Source of the DNA: Candidatus Aerophobota bacterium | Lineage (GTDB): Bacteria > Aerophobota > Aerophobia > Aerophobales > AE-B3A | NCBI GenBank assembly: GCA_004376485.1 | Contig: SOJT01000055.1 | Location: 1-16,812 of the forward strand | Direction: 5' to 3' | Length of the DNA stretch: 16,812 bases | Shown: positions 7,512-13,826 of the stretch, piece by piece | Layout: every line of letters starts with the position of its first letter | Position numbering within the stretch: the first letter of the stretch is position 1 | Notes under the pieces: generated by a model | Seen by the model: the letters and a program-made list of their open reading frames with translations, nothing else | Told to the model about the DNA's origin: nothing | Databases searched by the model: none | Made by a program: the position numbers and the translations under genes

Positions 7512-8075
7512 TTGAGAAGAATATCCCTCCTCTGGAGCATCTTTGTCAGCTTAGTTCTTGCCATCTCCCTCCTCTTAGTCCTTCTTTTGGCATATCCCGC
7601 GGAAGATGTAGAGATTATCCAGAATAGAGAATACTTCCCCCGAGTACATCGGGCTCTTAAAGAAGCGAAGGAGTCCATAAGAGTGATAATGTTTGAAGCA
7701 TGCTACTATGAGGAGTACCCTGACAGTCCTAGCAACATCTTGATTAGAGATTTAATAGAAGCTCATAGAAGAGGGGTTAAAGTAGAAGTTATTCTTGAGC
7801 TAGGCATCTTTGAGGAGGTTAACCGGAACAACCAGGAAGTCGGTCAGCTTCTTTCTAAGGAGGGGATTGCAGTAGCCTTTGACTCCCCCTCGGTTACCAC
7901 TCATGCTAAACTGATAACCATTGATGGAGACATTAGTATCCTGGGGAGCACCAACTGGAAGTATTATTCTTTAGATAAGAACAACGAGGTTTCAGTTCTC
8001 ATCAAATCCAGGGAGGTTGCGGGGGAGATTGAGGAGTATTTTAAAATAATCTGGAACACCTGCCGTGTGAAATAG
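7512..8075 (+). CDS. Membrane-anchored single-HKD phospholipase D/Nuc-like protein
   Basis: This 187-residue protein begins at a TTG 4 bases after the glmS stop. GGAG at 7501-7504, inside the last glmS codons, is well placed as its ribosome-binding site, implying coupling. Residues 5-29 are one hydrophobic segment, either a signal anchor or an uncleaved signal peptide. One HKD motif follows: HAKLITID (H131, K133, D138) with GSTN (G145, S146, N148). A single HKD domain of this size matches the Nuc endonuclease type, which acts as a dimer, so it is probably a phosphodiesterase facing the cell exterior. The substrate (DNA, phospholipid or another phosphodiester) cannot be told. The family match is secure; the topology is inferred. 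Confidence 0.85.
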   Translation: MRRISLLWSIFVSLVLAISLLLVLLLAYPAEDVEIIQNREYFPRVHRALKEAKESIRVIMFEACYYEEYPDSPSNILIRDLIEAHRRGVKVEVILELGIFEEVNRNNQEVGQLLSKEGIAVAFDSPSVTTHAKLITIDGDISILGSTNWKYYSLDKNNEVSVLIKSREVAGEIEEYFKIIWNTCRVK

Positions 8076-8081
8076 TCAAAC

Positions 8082-8097
8082 ATAAGAATCTTATTTT
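8082..8097. terminator. Weak bidirectional hairpin between convergent genes
   Basis: ATAAG (8082-8086), loop AAT, CTTAT (8090-8094), followed by TTT on the plus strand. It lies in the 30-base gap between the converging HKD and nadK genes. The stem is short and AT-rich, so termination there is only a possibility. Confidence 0.35.
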
Positions 8098-8105
8098 CTC
8101 AATAT

Positions 8106-8981
8106 CTAGCTGGATTTGCCGCCAGTCCCTGTCCATCCTAATTTGGTCCTGAGCGTTTTAAAGAAGAATTTCTCTCGCATCCGAATGAGAATAGCCTGAT
8201 AGGAAGCTTCCTCGGTTCTGATGACATCTCCATCTTCGAGGTCAAAATCCACCTGCCCATCCATAGTCAGAAGAACTTTCTCTAAACCACACCCAAGAAT
8301 TACTTTTATTTTTTCTCTACGGGAAACGATGAGAGGCCTTACCGCTAAAGTATGGGCACAGATGGGAGAAAGAATTATCACCCCCAGATTAGGATGCACT
8401 ACAGGACCCCCGGAGGAAAGGGAATAGGCGGTAGAACCGGTAGGAGTAGAAATTACCAACCCATCAGCGGAGTAAGTAGTGATAAACTCATGGGAAACAA
8501 AGGTTCTCAGGTTAATAATACGAGGGATACCGGCTTTACTAATAACAACATCGTTGAGAGCAACGAAACTGCCCACCTTTTTTCTAGCCCGATGAACGGC
8601 TATTTTGAGCATAAGACGCTTCTCCTCTTTGTATTCCCCTTCCAGGATCCTGGTAAGTCCCTCTTTATATTTAGAAATAGGGATCTCCGTGAGGAATCCC
8701 AATCCCCCCAGATTAATGCCTAAAAGGGGGGTATGACAGGAAGCAAAATCTCGAGCTGCTCTGAGCAGGGTTCCATCTCCTCCTAGACTGATAATAAGCT
8801 GAGCCCTCCTTCCCATCTTTTTCCTCTCCATAATAAGATCCGCCCGATCGATGCTTTCCCCCAGCCAGGGTGAGAGGAAAACTTGAATTTTCTTACTCTC
8901 CAGCCATTCCAGCACCAGCCGAGCATCCTTCAGTGCATCTTTTTTCTCCTGATTTACAATCATCCCTATCTTTTTAAACAT
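8106..8981 (-). CDS. nadK: NAD kinase
   Basis: This 291-residue protein has all NAD kinase hallmarks: GGDGT (67-71), INLGGLGFLTEI (89-100), ALNDVVISK (141-149), the glycine-rich segment PTGSTAYSLSSGGPVVHP (180-197), SPICAHTLAVRP (205-216) and MDGQ. It phosphorylates NAD to NADP in the cytosol, using ATP or polyphosphate. The ATG at 8981 lies 3 bases after the dxs stop, with a GAGAG-type site inside the end of dxs, so translation is likely coupled. The length is normal for the bacterial enzyme. It is the last gene of the xseA-xseB-dxs-nadK operon. Confidence 0.97.
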   Translation of the reverse strand: MFKKIGMIVNQEKKDALKDARLVLEWLESKKIQVFLSPWLGESIDRADLIMERKKMGRRAQLIISLGGDGTLLRAARDFASCHTPLLGINLGGLGFLTEIPISKYKEGLTRILEGEYKEEKRLMLKIAVHRARKKVGSFVALNDVVISKAGIPRIINLRTFVSHEFITTYSADGLVISTPTGSTAYSLSSGGPVVHPNLGVIILSPICAHTLAVRPLIVSRREKIKVILGCGLEKVLLTMDGQVDFDLEDGDVIRTEEASYQAILIRMREKFFFKTLRTKLGWTGTGGKSS

Positions 8982-8984
8982 TTC

Positions 8985-10856
8985 TTAATCTCTCATTAGC
9001 TCATCTATGGCCTTAACCATCCCTTTCCTGCTAAGTCCATATGTGCTTAAAAGTTCCCCTCTCTTTCCCTGCTCCAGGAATTTCTCGGGAAGACCCAGCC
9101 TTTTGACCCGACAATCATTCACTCCTTTCTCCTGCAACAGTTCCAGAACAGCCGAACCAAAACCTCCTTTAAGAACCCCTTCTTCTACAGTGAGAATCTT
9201 CCTGGTTCTGCTGGCCAGCTCAACAATTAAATCCTCATCCAGAGGCTTAACAAATCTAGGATTAACCAAAATAGGACTTACTTTTTTCTTGGCGAGGTTC
9301 TGGCATGCTTCTTCAGCGGGGGAAACCATAGAACCAAGAGCAAATATTGCCACATCTTTTCCCTGGCGAAGGATCTGGGCTTTGCCTATAGCAAGTTTTC
9401 TAAATTTTCCTCCCCCCCGAGGAGGAGGAAAATTTCCTTTGGGATACCGGATGGCAACGGGATGATCTATCTTAACCGCCGTATAAAGCATATCCTGAAG
9501 TTCCTTGGCATTATGAGGAATCATCAGGATAAGATTGGGCAGGTGACGAAGATAGGCAATATCAAATATCCCCTGATGAGTGGGGCCATCTGGCCCCACT
9601 ATTCCCGCCCTATCCAGCACCAGCACTACAGGAATATCTTGCAAGGCAACATCATGAAGGATCTGATCATAAGCTCGCTGCAAGAAAGTAGAATAAATAG
9701 CTACTATGGGCCTGTATCCTCTCGAGGCCATTCCAGCAGCAAAAGTTACCGCATGAGATTCAGCAATGCCTGTATCAAAGAATCTTTCAGGGAACTTCTT
9801 CCTAAACTCGGACAGCTTTGTTCCCTCTGACATAGCTGCAGTTACAGTTACAATGTTCTCATTTTCATCTGCCAGCCTAAGCAAAGTTTCTCCAAAGACA
9901 CTGCTCCAGCTTCTATCCACTCTTCTTTTCGGCTGACCTGTGGTCAGATTAAAGGGGGAGGAACTGTGGTAAAAAGATGGATTCTCCTCGCCGAATCTAT
10001 ATCCTTTACCCTTTTTGGTAACCACATGAACCAGAACAGGCCCCTTGAGCTTCTTCACTCCCTCTAAGATTTCAATGAGATCCGGAAGGCTGTGGCCATC
10101 AACAAGGCCAAAATATCGAAAACCCAGCTCTTCAAAGAAAGCTCCCGGGAGAACCAACCCCTTTAACCTTCGTTCCATTCTCTCAATAAGCTCCATACCT
10201 TCTCTTTTCAAGAAAGGGGTTACCTGAACCAGATGCCGGAAATCTTCTCTTAGTCTGTTATACTCTGGATTCGTCCTTAAGCGATTCAAATACATGGAAA
10301 GAGCACCGACACTGAAAGATATGGACATCTCATTATCGTTGAGGATCACTATGAGATCTTTCTTCAGAGAGCCGGCATTATTTAAAGCCTCGTAAGCCAT
10401 TCCCGAGGTTAGGGCTCCGTCACCTATCACCGCTACCACCGAGTAGGACTCTCCTTTAAGATCTCGGGCGCAGGCCATTCCCAGACCTGCCGAGATAGAA
10501 GTACTGCTGTGCCCAGTATTAAAAGAATCATGGACACTCTCTTCTCTCCTGGGGAAACCCGATATTCCCCCCTTCTGCCGCAAAGTAGAGAATCTCTTCC
10601 TTCTTCCGGTAAGAATCTTATGGGTATAGCATTGATGCCCCACATCCCAGATGATTTTGTCCTCTGGGCTATGGAAAACCCGGTGAAGAGCGATGGTGAG
10701 CTCCACCACTCCCAGGTTGGAGGAAAGATGTCCCCCTTGATGGGCCACTGTATGGATGATAAGCTCCCTTATCTCCGAGGCCAGAAGTTTTAGCTCCTCC
10801 AGACTCAACAGTTTTAGGTCTTTTGGACTCTCTATTTTTTCTAACAACTGCTGCAT
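8985..10856 (-). CDS. dxs: 1-deoxy-D-xylulose-5-phosphate synthase
   Basis: This 623-residue protein is a complete DXS, which condenses pyruvate and glyceraldehyde-3-phosphate with thiamine diphosphate, the entry step of the MEP isoprenoid pathway. Visible motifs are HLSSNLG (43-49), the diphosphate motif starting GDGALTSG and ending in ND (145 to about 174), the cofactor-activating glutamate in TGIAESHAV, and RAGIVGPDGPTHQG in the pyrimidine-binding domain. The loop usually written SISPNVGALS reads SISFSVGALS here, a mild departure. An AGAAGG site precedes the ATG, 30 bases after xseB. A short stretch between the RYPKG and AIGK motifs is encoded by a 12-bp-arm DNA palindrome (9402-9435). Confidence 0.97.
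   Translation of the reverse strand: MQQLLEKIESPKDLKLLSLEELKLLASEIRELIIHTVAHQGGHLSSNLGVVELTIALHRVFHSPEDKIIWDVGHQCYTHKILTGRRKRFSTLRQKGGISGFPRREESVHDSFNTGHSSTSISAGLGMACARDLKGESYSVVAVIGDGALTSGMAYEALNNAGSLKKDLIVILNDNEMSISFSVGALSMYLNRLRTNPEYNRLREDFRHLVQVTPFLKREGMELIERMERRLKGLVLPGAFFEELGFRYFGLVDGHSLPDLIEILEGVKKLKGPVLVHVVTKKGKGYRFGEENPSFYHSSSPFNLTTGQPKRRVDRSWSSVFGETLLRLADENENIVTVTAAMSEGTKLSEFRKKFPERFFDTGIAESHAVTFAAGMASRGYRPIVAIYSTFLQRAYDQILHDVALQDIPVVLVLDRAGIVGPDGPTHQGIFDIAYLRHLPNLILMIPHNAKELQDMLYTAVKIDHPVAIRYPKGNFPPPRGGGKFRKLAIGKAQILRQGKDVAIFALGSMVSPAEEACQNLAKKKVSPILVNPRFVKPLDEDLIVELASRTRKILTVEEGVLKGGFGSAVLELLQEKGVNDCRVKRLGLPEKFLEQGKRGELLSTYGLSRKGMVKAIDELMRD
9402..9435. repeat. Palindrome inside dxs
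   Basis: AAATTTTCCTCC (9402-9413) and GGAGGAAAATTT (9424-9435) are perfect 12-base inverted arms around a 10-base centre that includes a run of C. It stays in frame and encodes part of the NFPPPRGGGKF segment of DXS. The protein length across this segment looks normal, so it is not an obvious insertion. Confidence 0.7.
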
Positions 10857-10886
10857 TTTCTTGCCTTCTCTTTTGTATTAATTTTC

Positions 10887-11186
10887 CTATTCCTTAAAAA
10901 GAAAATCCGAATCCTCCTCCGGTTGATTCTTATCTTTCTCCTCAGTTCTATCTTCCCTCGTCTGGTCCTCTATCTTTTCTTCCCGCCACTCCTTAAGCTT
11001 GAGGTGATCTTTTTCCTTCATCAGAACCTGGATTTTTTTCTCCGCTTCTTCCAGCTCTTTTTCACAAAAATCTATGAGTTTCATTCCTTCTTCAAATCTC
11101 TCTAGAGCCTCATCCAAGGAAAGATTACCTTCCTCAAGCTGCTCGGTAATTCTCTTTAGTTTCTCCATAGCTTCCTCAAATTTCAC
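10887..11186 (-). CDS. xseB: Exodeoxyribonuclease VII small subunit
   Basis: The protein opens VKFEEAMEKLKRITEQLEEG and continues LSLDEALERFEEGMKL, the XseB signature, as two helices spanning about residues 1-60. XseB helices coat and stabilise XseA in exonuclease VII, which degrades single-stranded DNA in both directions. I place the start at GTG 11186 rather than TTG 11201. AGGAGG at 11193-11198 lies 6 bases before the GTG, and the first residues then match the family. This gives 99 residues. The start overlaps the xseA stop by 11 bases. Beyond residue ~65 there is a highly charged Lys/Glu/Asp tail ending EEDSDFLFKE, longer than usual for XseB and probably disordered. Confidence 0.9.
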   Translation of the reverse strand: MKFEEAMEKLKRITEQLEEGNLSLDEALERFEEGMKLIDFCEKELEEAEKKIQVLMKEKDHLKLKEWREEKIEDQTREDRTEEKDKNQPEEDSDFLFKE

Positions 11187-12531
11187 GCCTCTCCTCCTCA
11201 ATTTTGTAGACCGTGGAGTAAGCTCCTCCCCTGTGCAGTTTTACCCTGATCCTTCCTCCTTCCTTGAGTTGTCGGTAGTCTTTGATTATTTCCTGCTCCG
11301 GATGTTTAAAACAAATACTGTAGCCCCTCTCCAGGATAGACAGGGGAGAAAGATCCTTTAGTCTATTCTCCAAAAAACTCACCCTTTCCCTTTCCCTCTC
11401 CAATTTTCTTTTGCTGAAGCTGAGGAGTCTGTTTTTCTCCTCTTTCAACTTTTCCCCCATCAGATAAATTCTCTCTTTAGGGACAAGCTTTTCAAAGGTA
11501 TGACTTAAGACAGAGAGCCGATAAGCCTCCCACTTATGTTTTCTGCCAAGGGAGAAAAAAAGCTTCTTGGTTAGCTCATCTACAGTTTGCTCAAGATTCT
11601 GAATAGATCGAAGAGGATATCTAAAAGGAAGCGAAGTTCTTATACCTTCCAGATCTGAACCATGGGTTTTGAGACAATCAGCTATAAAATAGGTAAGCTT
11701 CTCCTTTTTATTTCCGATGAGCTTAATCAAATCCTCCTTTTTGGGAACTACCCTCTGGGCAGCGGCTGATGGGGTAGGAGCCCTGTAGTCAGCCACAAAA
11801 TCAGAAATGGTAAAATCTATCTCGTGACCCACTGCTGAGACAATGGGAATCCCAGATTTATAGATAGCCTCTGCCACTACCCTCTCATTAAAAGCAAATA
11901 AGTCCTCCAGAGATCCTCCTCCTCGAGCCACAATAATCACATCAACTTTGCTATAATCATTTAGATCCTGAATAGCCTGGGCAATTTCCTCAGCCGCTCC
12001 TTCACCTTGAACCCGGCAGAAGGCAAGAACAACCTCTAAATTTGGGAAGCGATCCCTCAGCACCCAAATAATATCCCTGATAGCTGCTCCTTTTGGAGAA
12101 GTAACCACTCCCACTCTTTGGGGAAGGTAGGGAAGAGGAGCTTTATGCTCAGGATCAAAATAGCCTTCCTTCTGGAGCTCTTCCTTGAGCTGCTCAAACT
12201 TGAGATAAAGAATCCCTCTTCCAACGGATACAATCTCCTCCACATAAAGTTGATACCTGCTGCGAGCTCCGTAAACTCCTATACTCCCCCTTGCCATTAC
12301 CTCCATTCCATTACTCAGAGCTAACTTGAGGTTATTTTTCCGGCTCTCGAACATGACACATGAAAGTAGGGCATTTTCATCTTTCAGGGAAAAATAGAGA
12401 TGACGTGAGGAAGGCTTGAAATTGGAAACTTCACCCCGCACCCATATCTCCTGAAGATCTCTCGAGCCCTCAATTAACCTTTTTACCCGTGCAGTAATCT
12501 CAGCTACAGTATAGATATGAGGTAGTGGCAT
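11176..12531 (-). CDS. xseA: Exodeoxyribonuclease VII large subunit
   Basis: This 451-residue protein has the XseA layout. An N-terminal OB-fold DNA-binding domain covers residues 1-100 (IYTVAEITARVKRLIE, WVRGEVSNFK, HLYFSLKD). The catalytic domain follows with VGVVTSPKGAAIRDI, RVQGEGAAEEIAQAI, VARGGGSLEDLFAFNE, SAVGHEIDFTISDFVADYRAPTPSAAA. A long coiled-coil region and a C-terminal segment (LSILERGYSI) complete it. The complex digests single-stranded DNA in repair. GGAAGGG precedes the ATG by about six A residues. It is the first gene of the minus-strand operon, with a plausible promoter at 12591-12618. All the usual motifs are present. Confidence 0.97.
   Translation of the reverse strand: MPLPHIYTVAEITARVKRLIEGSRDLQEIWVRGEVSNFKPSSRHLYFSLKDENALLSCVMFESRKNNLKLALSNGMEVMARGSIGVYGARSRYQLYVEEIVSVGRGILYLKFEQLKEELQKEGYFDPEHKAPLPYLPQRVGVVTSPKGAAIRDIIWVLRDRFPNLEVVLAFCRVQGEGAAEEIAQAIQDLNDYSKVDVIIVARGGGSLEDLFAFNERVVAEAIYKSGIPIVSAVGHEIDFTISDFVADYRAPTPSAAAQRVVPKKEDLIKLIGNKKEKLTYFIADCLKTHGSDLEGIRTSLPFRYPLRSIQNLEQTVDELTKKLFFSLGRKHKWEAYRLSVLSHTFEKLVPKERIYLMGEKLKEEKNRLLSFSKRKLERERERVSFLENRLKDLSPLSILERGYSICFKHPEQEIIKDYRQLKEGGRIRVKLHRGGAYSTVYKIEEERREI
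11193..11198 (-). promoter_or_regulatory. Ribosome-binding site that sets the xseB start
   Basis: AGGAGG on the minus strand, inside the end of xseA, sits 6 bases before GTG 11186. It overlaps the region of the longer TTG start at 11201, arguing against that start. Confidence 0.7.
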
Positions 12532-12565
12532 TTTTTCCCTTCCAAATGGAATTCCCCAGGAATAG

Positions 12566-12580
12566 GGGGTTAATGACCCC
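12566..12580 (-). promoter_or_regulatory. Hairpin in the xseA leader
   Basis: GGGGT (12566-12570), five-base loop and ACCCC (12576-12580) would form in the xseA mRNA leader, 35-50 bases before the start codon. A second CCTGGGG on the minus strand nearby could offer alternative pairing. No T-tract follows. Confidence 0.3.
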
Positions 12581-12590
12581 AGGCAGGCTT

Positions 12591-12618
12591 AGAATATCAA
12601 ATTCTGGTGCATTGTCAA
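12591..12618 (-). promoter_or_regulatory. Putative promoter for xseA-xseB-dxs-nadK
   Basis: On the minus strand, perfect TTGACA (12613-12618), a 16-base spacer and TATTCT (12591-12596). The -10 overlaps one arm of the AGAAT-N5-ATTCT dyad (12591-12605), a possible operator. Confidence 0.55.
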
Positions 12619-12755
12619 ACCAGGACGGCCCGAGTTTCGCCTCATCTTAGAATGCTCCTGCTTGCCGCCCAGACTTCTTTCTTAAAGTAATAGGTTCTAT
12701 TGCATTCTCCTTTTAGAAAGTGTGCAGTATCACTGTAGCCAAGAGAAGGCTGTTT

Positions 12756-12784
12756 TTGACAGATGCCCCATTTTTCGCTAACAT
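12756..12784 (+). promoter_or_regulatory. Putative promoter for the aldolase/dehydrogenase cluster
   Basis: TTGACA (12756-12761), a 17-base spacer and TAACAT (12779-12784), initiating near 12791 and leaving a leader of about 78 bases. Inverted GTGCAGTAT/ATACTGCAC half-sites at 12722-12730 and 12803-12811 flank it. Confidence 0.45.
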
Positions 12785-12868
12785 ACAGCGCGCTGCTAAA
12801 ATATACTGCACGAGAGGAGGCAAAAATAAAAAAACAAAATCTCAATTCTGAAATGGGAGGTAGTCCAA

Positions 12869-13537
12869 ATGGCCCATGTGGTCAGGAAAGTTGAAAGACC
12901 TGGTAAAGAGGTCTTAGCCCAGTTTCGGGAGATAGCGCCTGCTACTGCACATGAGGTGCTGGGAAAGACTGGTGCAATGATGAGCGACATCAAACCCATA
13001 TATAATGGGATGAAGGTTTGTGGCCCTGCTATAACGATACGCTGCCACCCGGGAGACAATCTCATGTTGCATAAAGCTGTCGCCATCGCCGAGCCCGGTG
13101 ATGTTCTTGTGGCCTGCGTGGGTTGCACGGAAGCTGGATACTGGGGCGAGATTCTAACTGTGGCTGCGCAGGCCAGGGGAATTGGAGGATTAGTCCTGGA
13201 TGGAAGTGTACGGGATGGGGTGGCTATTAAGAAACGGGGATTCCCGGTTTTCTCTCGGGGGTTATGTATGAAAGGAACTGTAAAAGAAACCATAGAGTTT
13301 ATCAATCATCCTATCTCCTGCGGAGATGTCCTGGTTAATCCTGGAGATATCATCCTTGGTGACGATGATGGAGTAGCGATCATTCCTAAAGAGAGGGCAG
13401 AGGAAATACTGAAAAAATCCCAGGAGAGGGAGAAGAAAGAGGAGGAAATGATGAGAGAACTCGTGGCAGGAAAGCTAACCTTAGAGCTGTTGGGGCTTGA
13501 TAAGGTATTAGAAGCCAAAGGACTTCAAGAAGAGTGA
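12869..13537 (+). CDS. RraA-fold aldolase/decarboxylase, HMG/CHA aldolase-like
   Basis: This 222-residue protein belongs to the RraA-like superfamily. It shows GYWGEILTVAAQARGIGGLVLDG followed by SVRD (the metal/pyruvate site, with R115 and D116), GDNLMLHKAVA near the N terminus, and GDIILGDDDGVAIIP (159-173). Its C-terminal helix (VAGKLTLELLGLDKVLE) resembles 4-carboxy-4-hydroxy-2-oxoadipate/HMG aldolases, which also decarboxylate oxaloacetate. An aldolase or decarboxylase role is therefore more likely than RNase E regulation. GGGAGG precedes the ATG. The real substrate is unknown. Its neighbours, a dehydrogenase remnant and an Ldh_2 dehydrogenase, suggest breakdown of a hydroxy or keto acid. 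Confidence 0.85.
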   Translation: MAHVVRKVERPGKEVLAQFREIAPATAHEVLGKTGAMMSDIKPIYNGMKVCGPAITIRCHPGDNLMLHKAVAIAEPGDVLVACVGCTEAGYWGEILTVAAQARGIGGLVLDGSVRDGVAIKKRGFPVFSRGLCMKGTVKETIEFINHPISCGDVLVNPGDIILGDDDGVAIIPKERAEEILKKSQEREKKEEEMMRELVAGKLTLELLGLDKVLEAKGLQEE

Positions 13538-13566
13538 AGCCGGAGGAGAGGTTGTGAGCCTTAAAG

Positions 13567-13821
13567 ATGCAGCTAAAGGCTAAGCTAGCTTATAAAAAGG
13601 GGGGGATAATAATCGTGATGACTCTTCCCTAGGCAAGAGGGGGTTTTCGTGGATTTGGGGAAGCAGCATATAGATTGGCCAAAGGTTTAAGAGCAGCGGG
13701 CTTGAAAGAAGTTGTTACTTATGACAAATTCCAGGATACTTTCCCCTATAACAAAGTAATTCAAGCCCGAATAAAGGACGCCAGGGTAAAGGTAGTCTCA
13801 GATGTCCAGAAGTTGGGGTAA
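13567..13821 (+). pseudogene. Broken N-terminal remnant of a GFxGFGEAA-type NAD(P)-dependent dehydrogenase
   Basis: A frame from ATG 13567 is broken by TAG at 13630-13632, then resumes and ends at TAA 13819-13821. After the stop it encodes RGGFRGFGEAAYRLAKGL, then AAGLKEVVTYD, matching the Rossmann start (GFxGFGEAA...GL..AG) of 6-phosphogluconate/3-hydroxyisobutyrate-like dehydrogenases, particularly the DUF1932-containing type. Only about 60 residues remain of a protein that should be near 290. The N-terminal glycine loop is poor (GGFRGFG where GFIGFG is usual). The fragment sits between the aldolase and the Ldh_2 gene, which starts 5 bases after the TAA, so a deletion has removed most of a third pathway gene. 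Family assignment is from motif memory. A short modern peptide is possible but less likely. Confidence 0.65.
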
Positions 13822-13826
13822 AGAGA

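Larger units (their letters stand above)
12532..12868. other. Intergenic region between divergent xseA and the aldolase gene
   Basis: About 337 bases without a convincing gene. It holds divergent promoters (12591-12618 minus, 12756-12784 plus), a leader hairpin GGGGT/ACCCC at 12566-12580, an AGAAT-N5-ATTCT dyad (12591-12605) over the xseA -10, and a widely spaced inverted repeat GTGCAGTAT (12722-12730)/ATACTGCAC (12803-12811). A minus-strand frame at 12642-12845 has no family resemblance and I do not call it. Confidence 0.6.

Noticed and set aside
11187..11201. Longer xseB start at TTG 11201
   Set aside because: The TTG lies immediately upstream of the AGGAGG that serves GTG 11186, and the added residues RRRG are atypical.
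12642..12845. 67-residue minus-strand frame in the xseA upstream region
   Set aside because: No family resemblance, crosses the divergent promoter region, and has no convincing start signal.
13600..13645. Terminator-like CCCT/AGGG hairpin with TTTT after it
   Set aside because: The stem relies on wobble pairs, competes with a CTCTT/AAGAG fold, and lies inside the dehydrogenase remnant.
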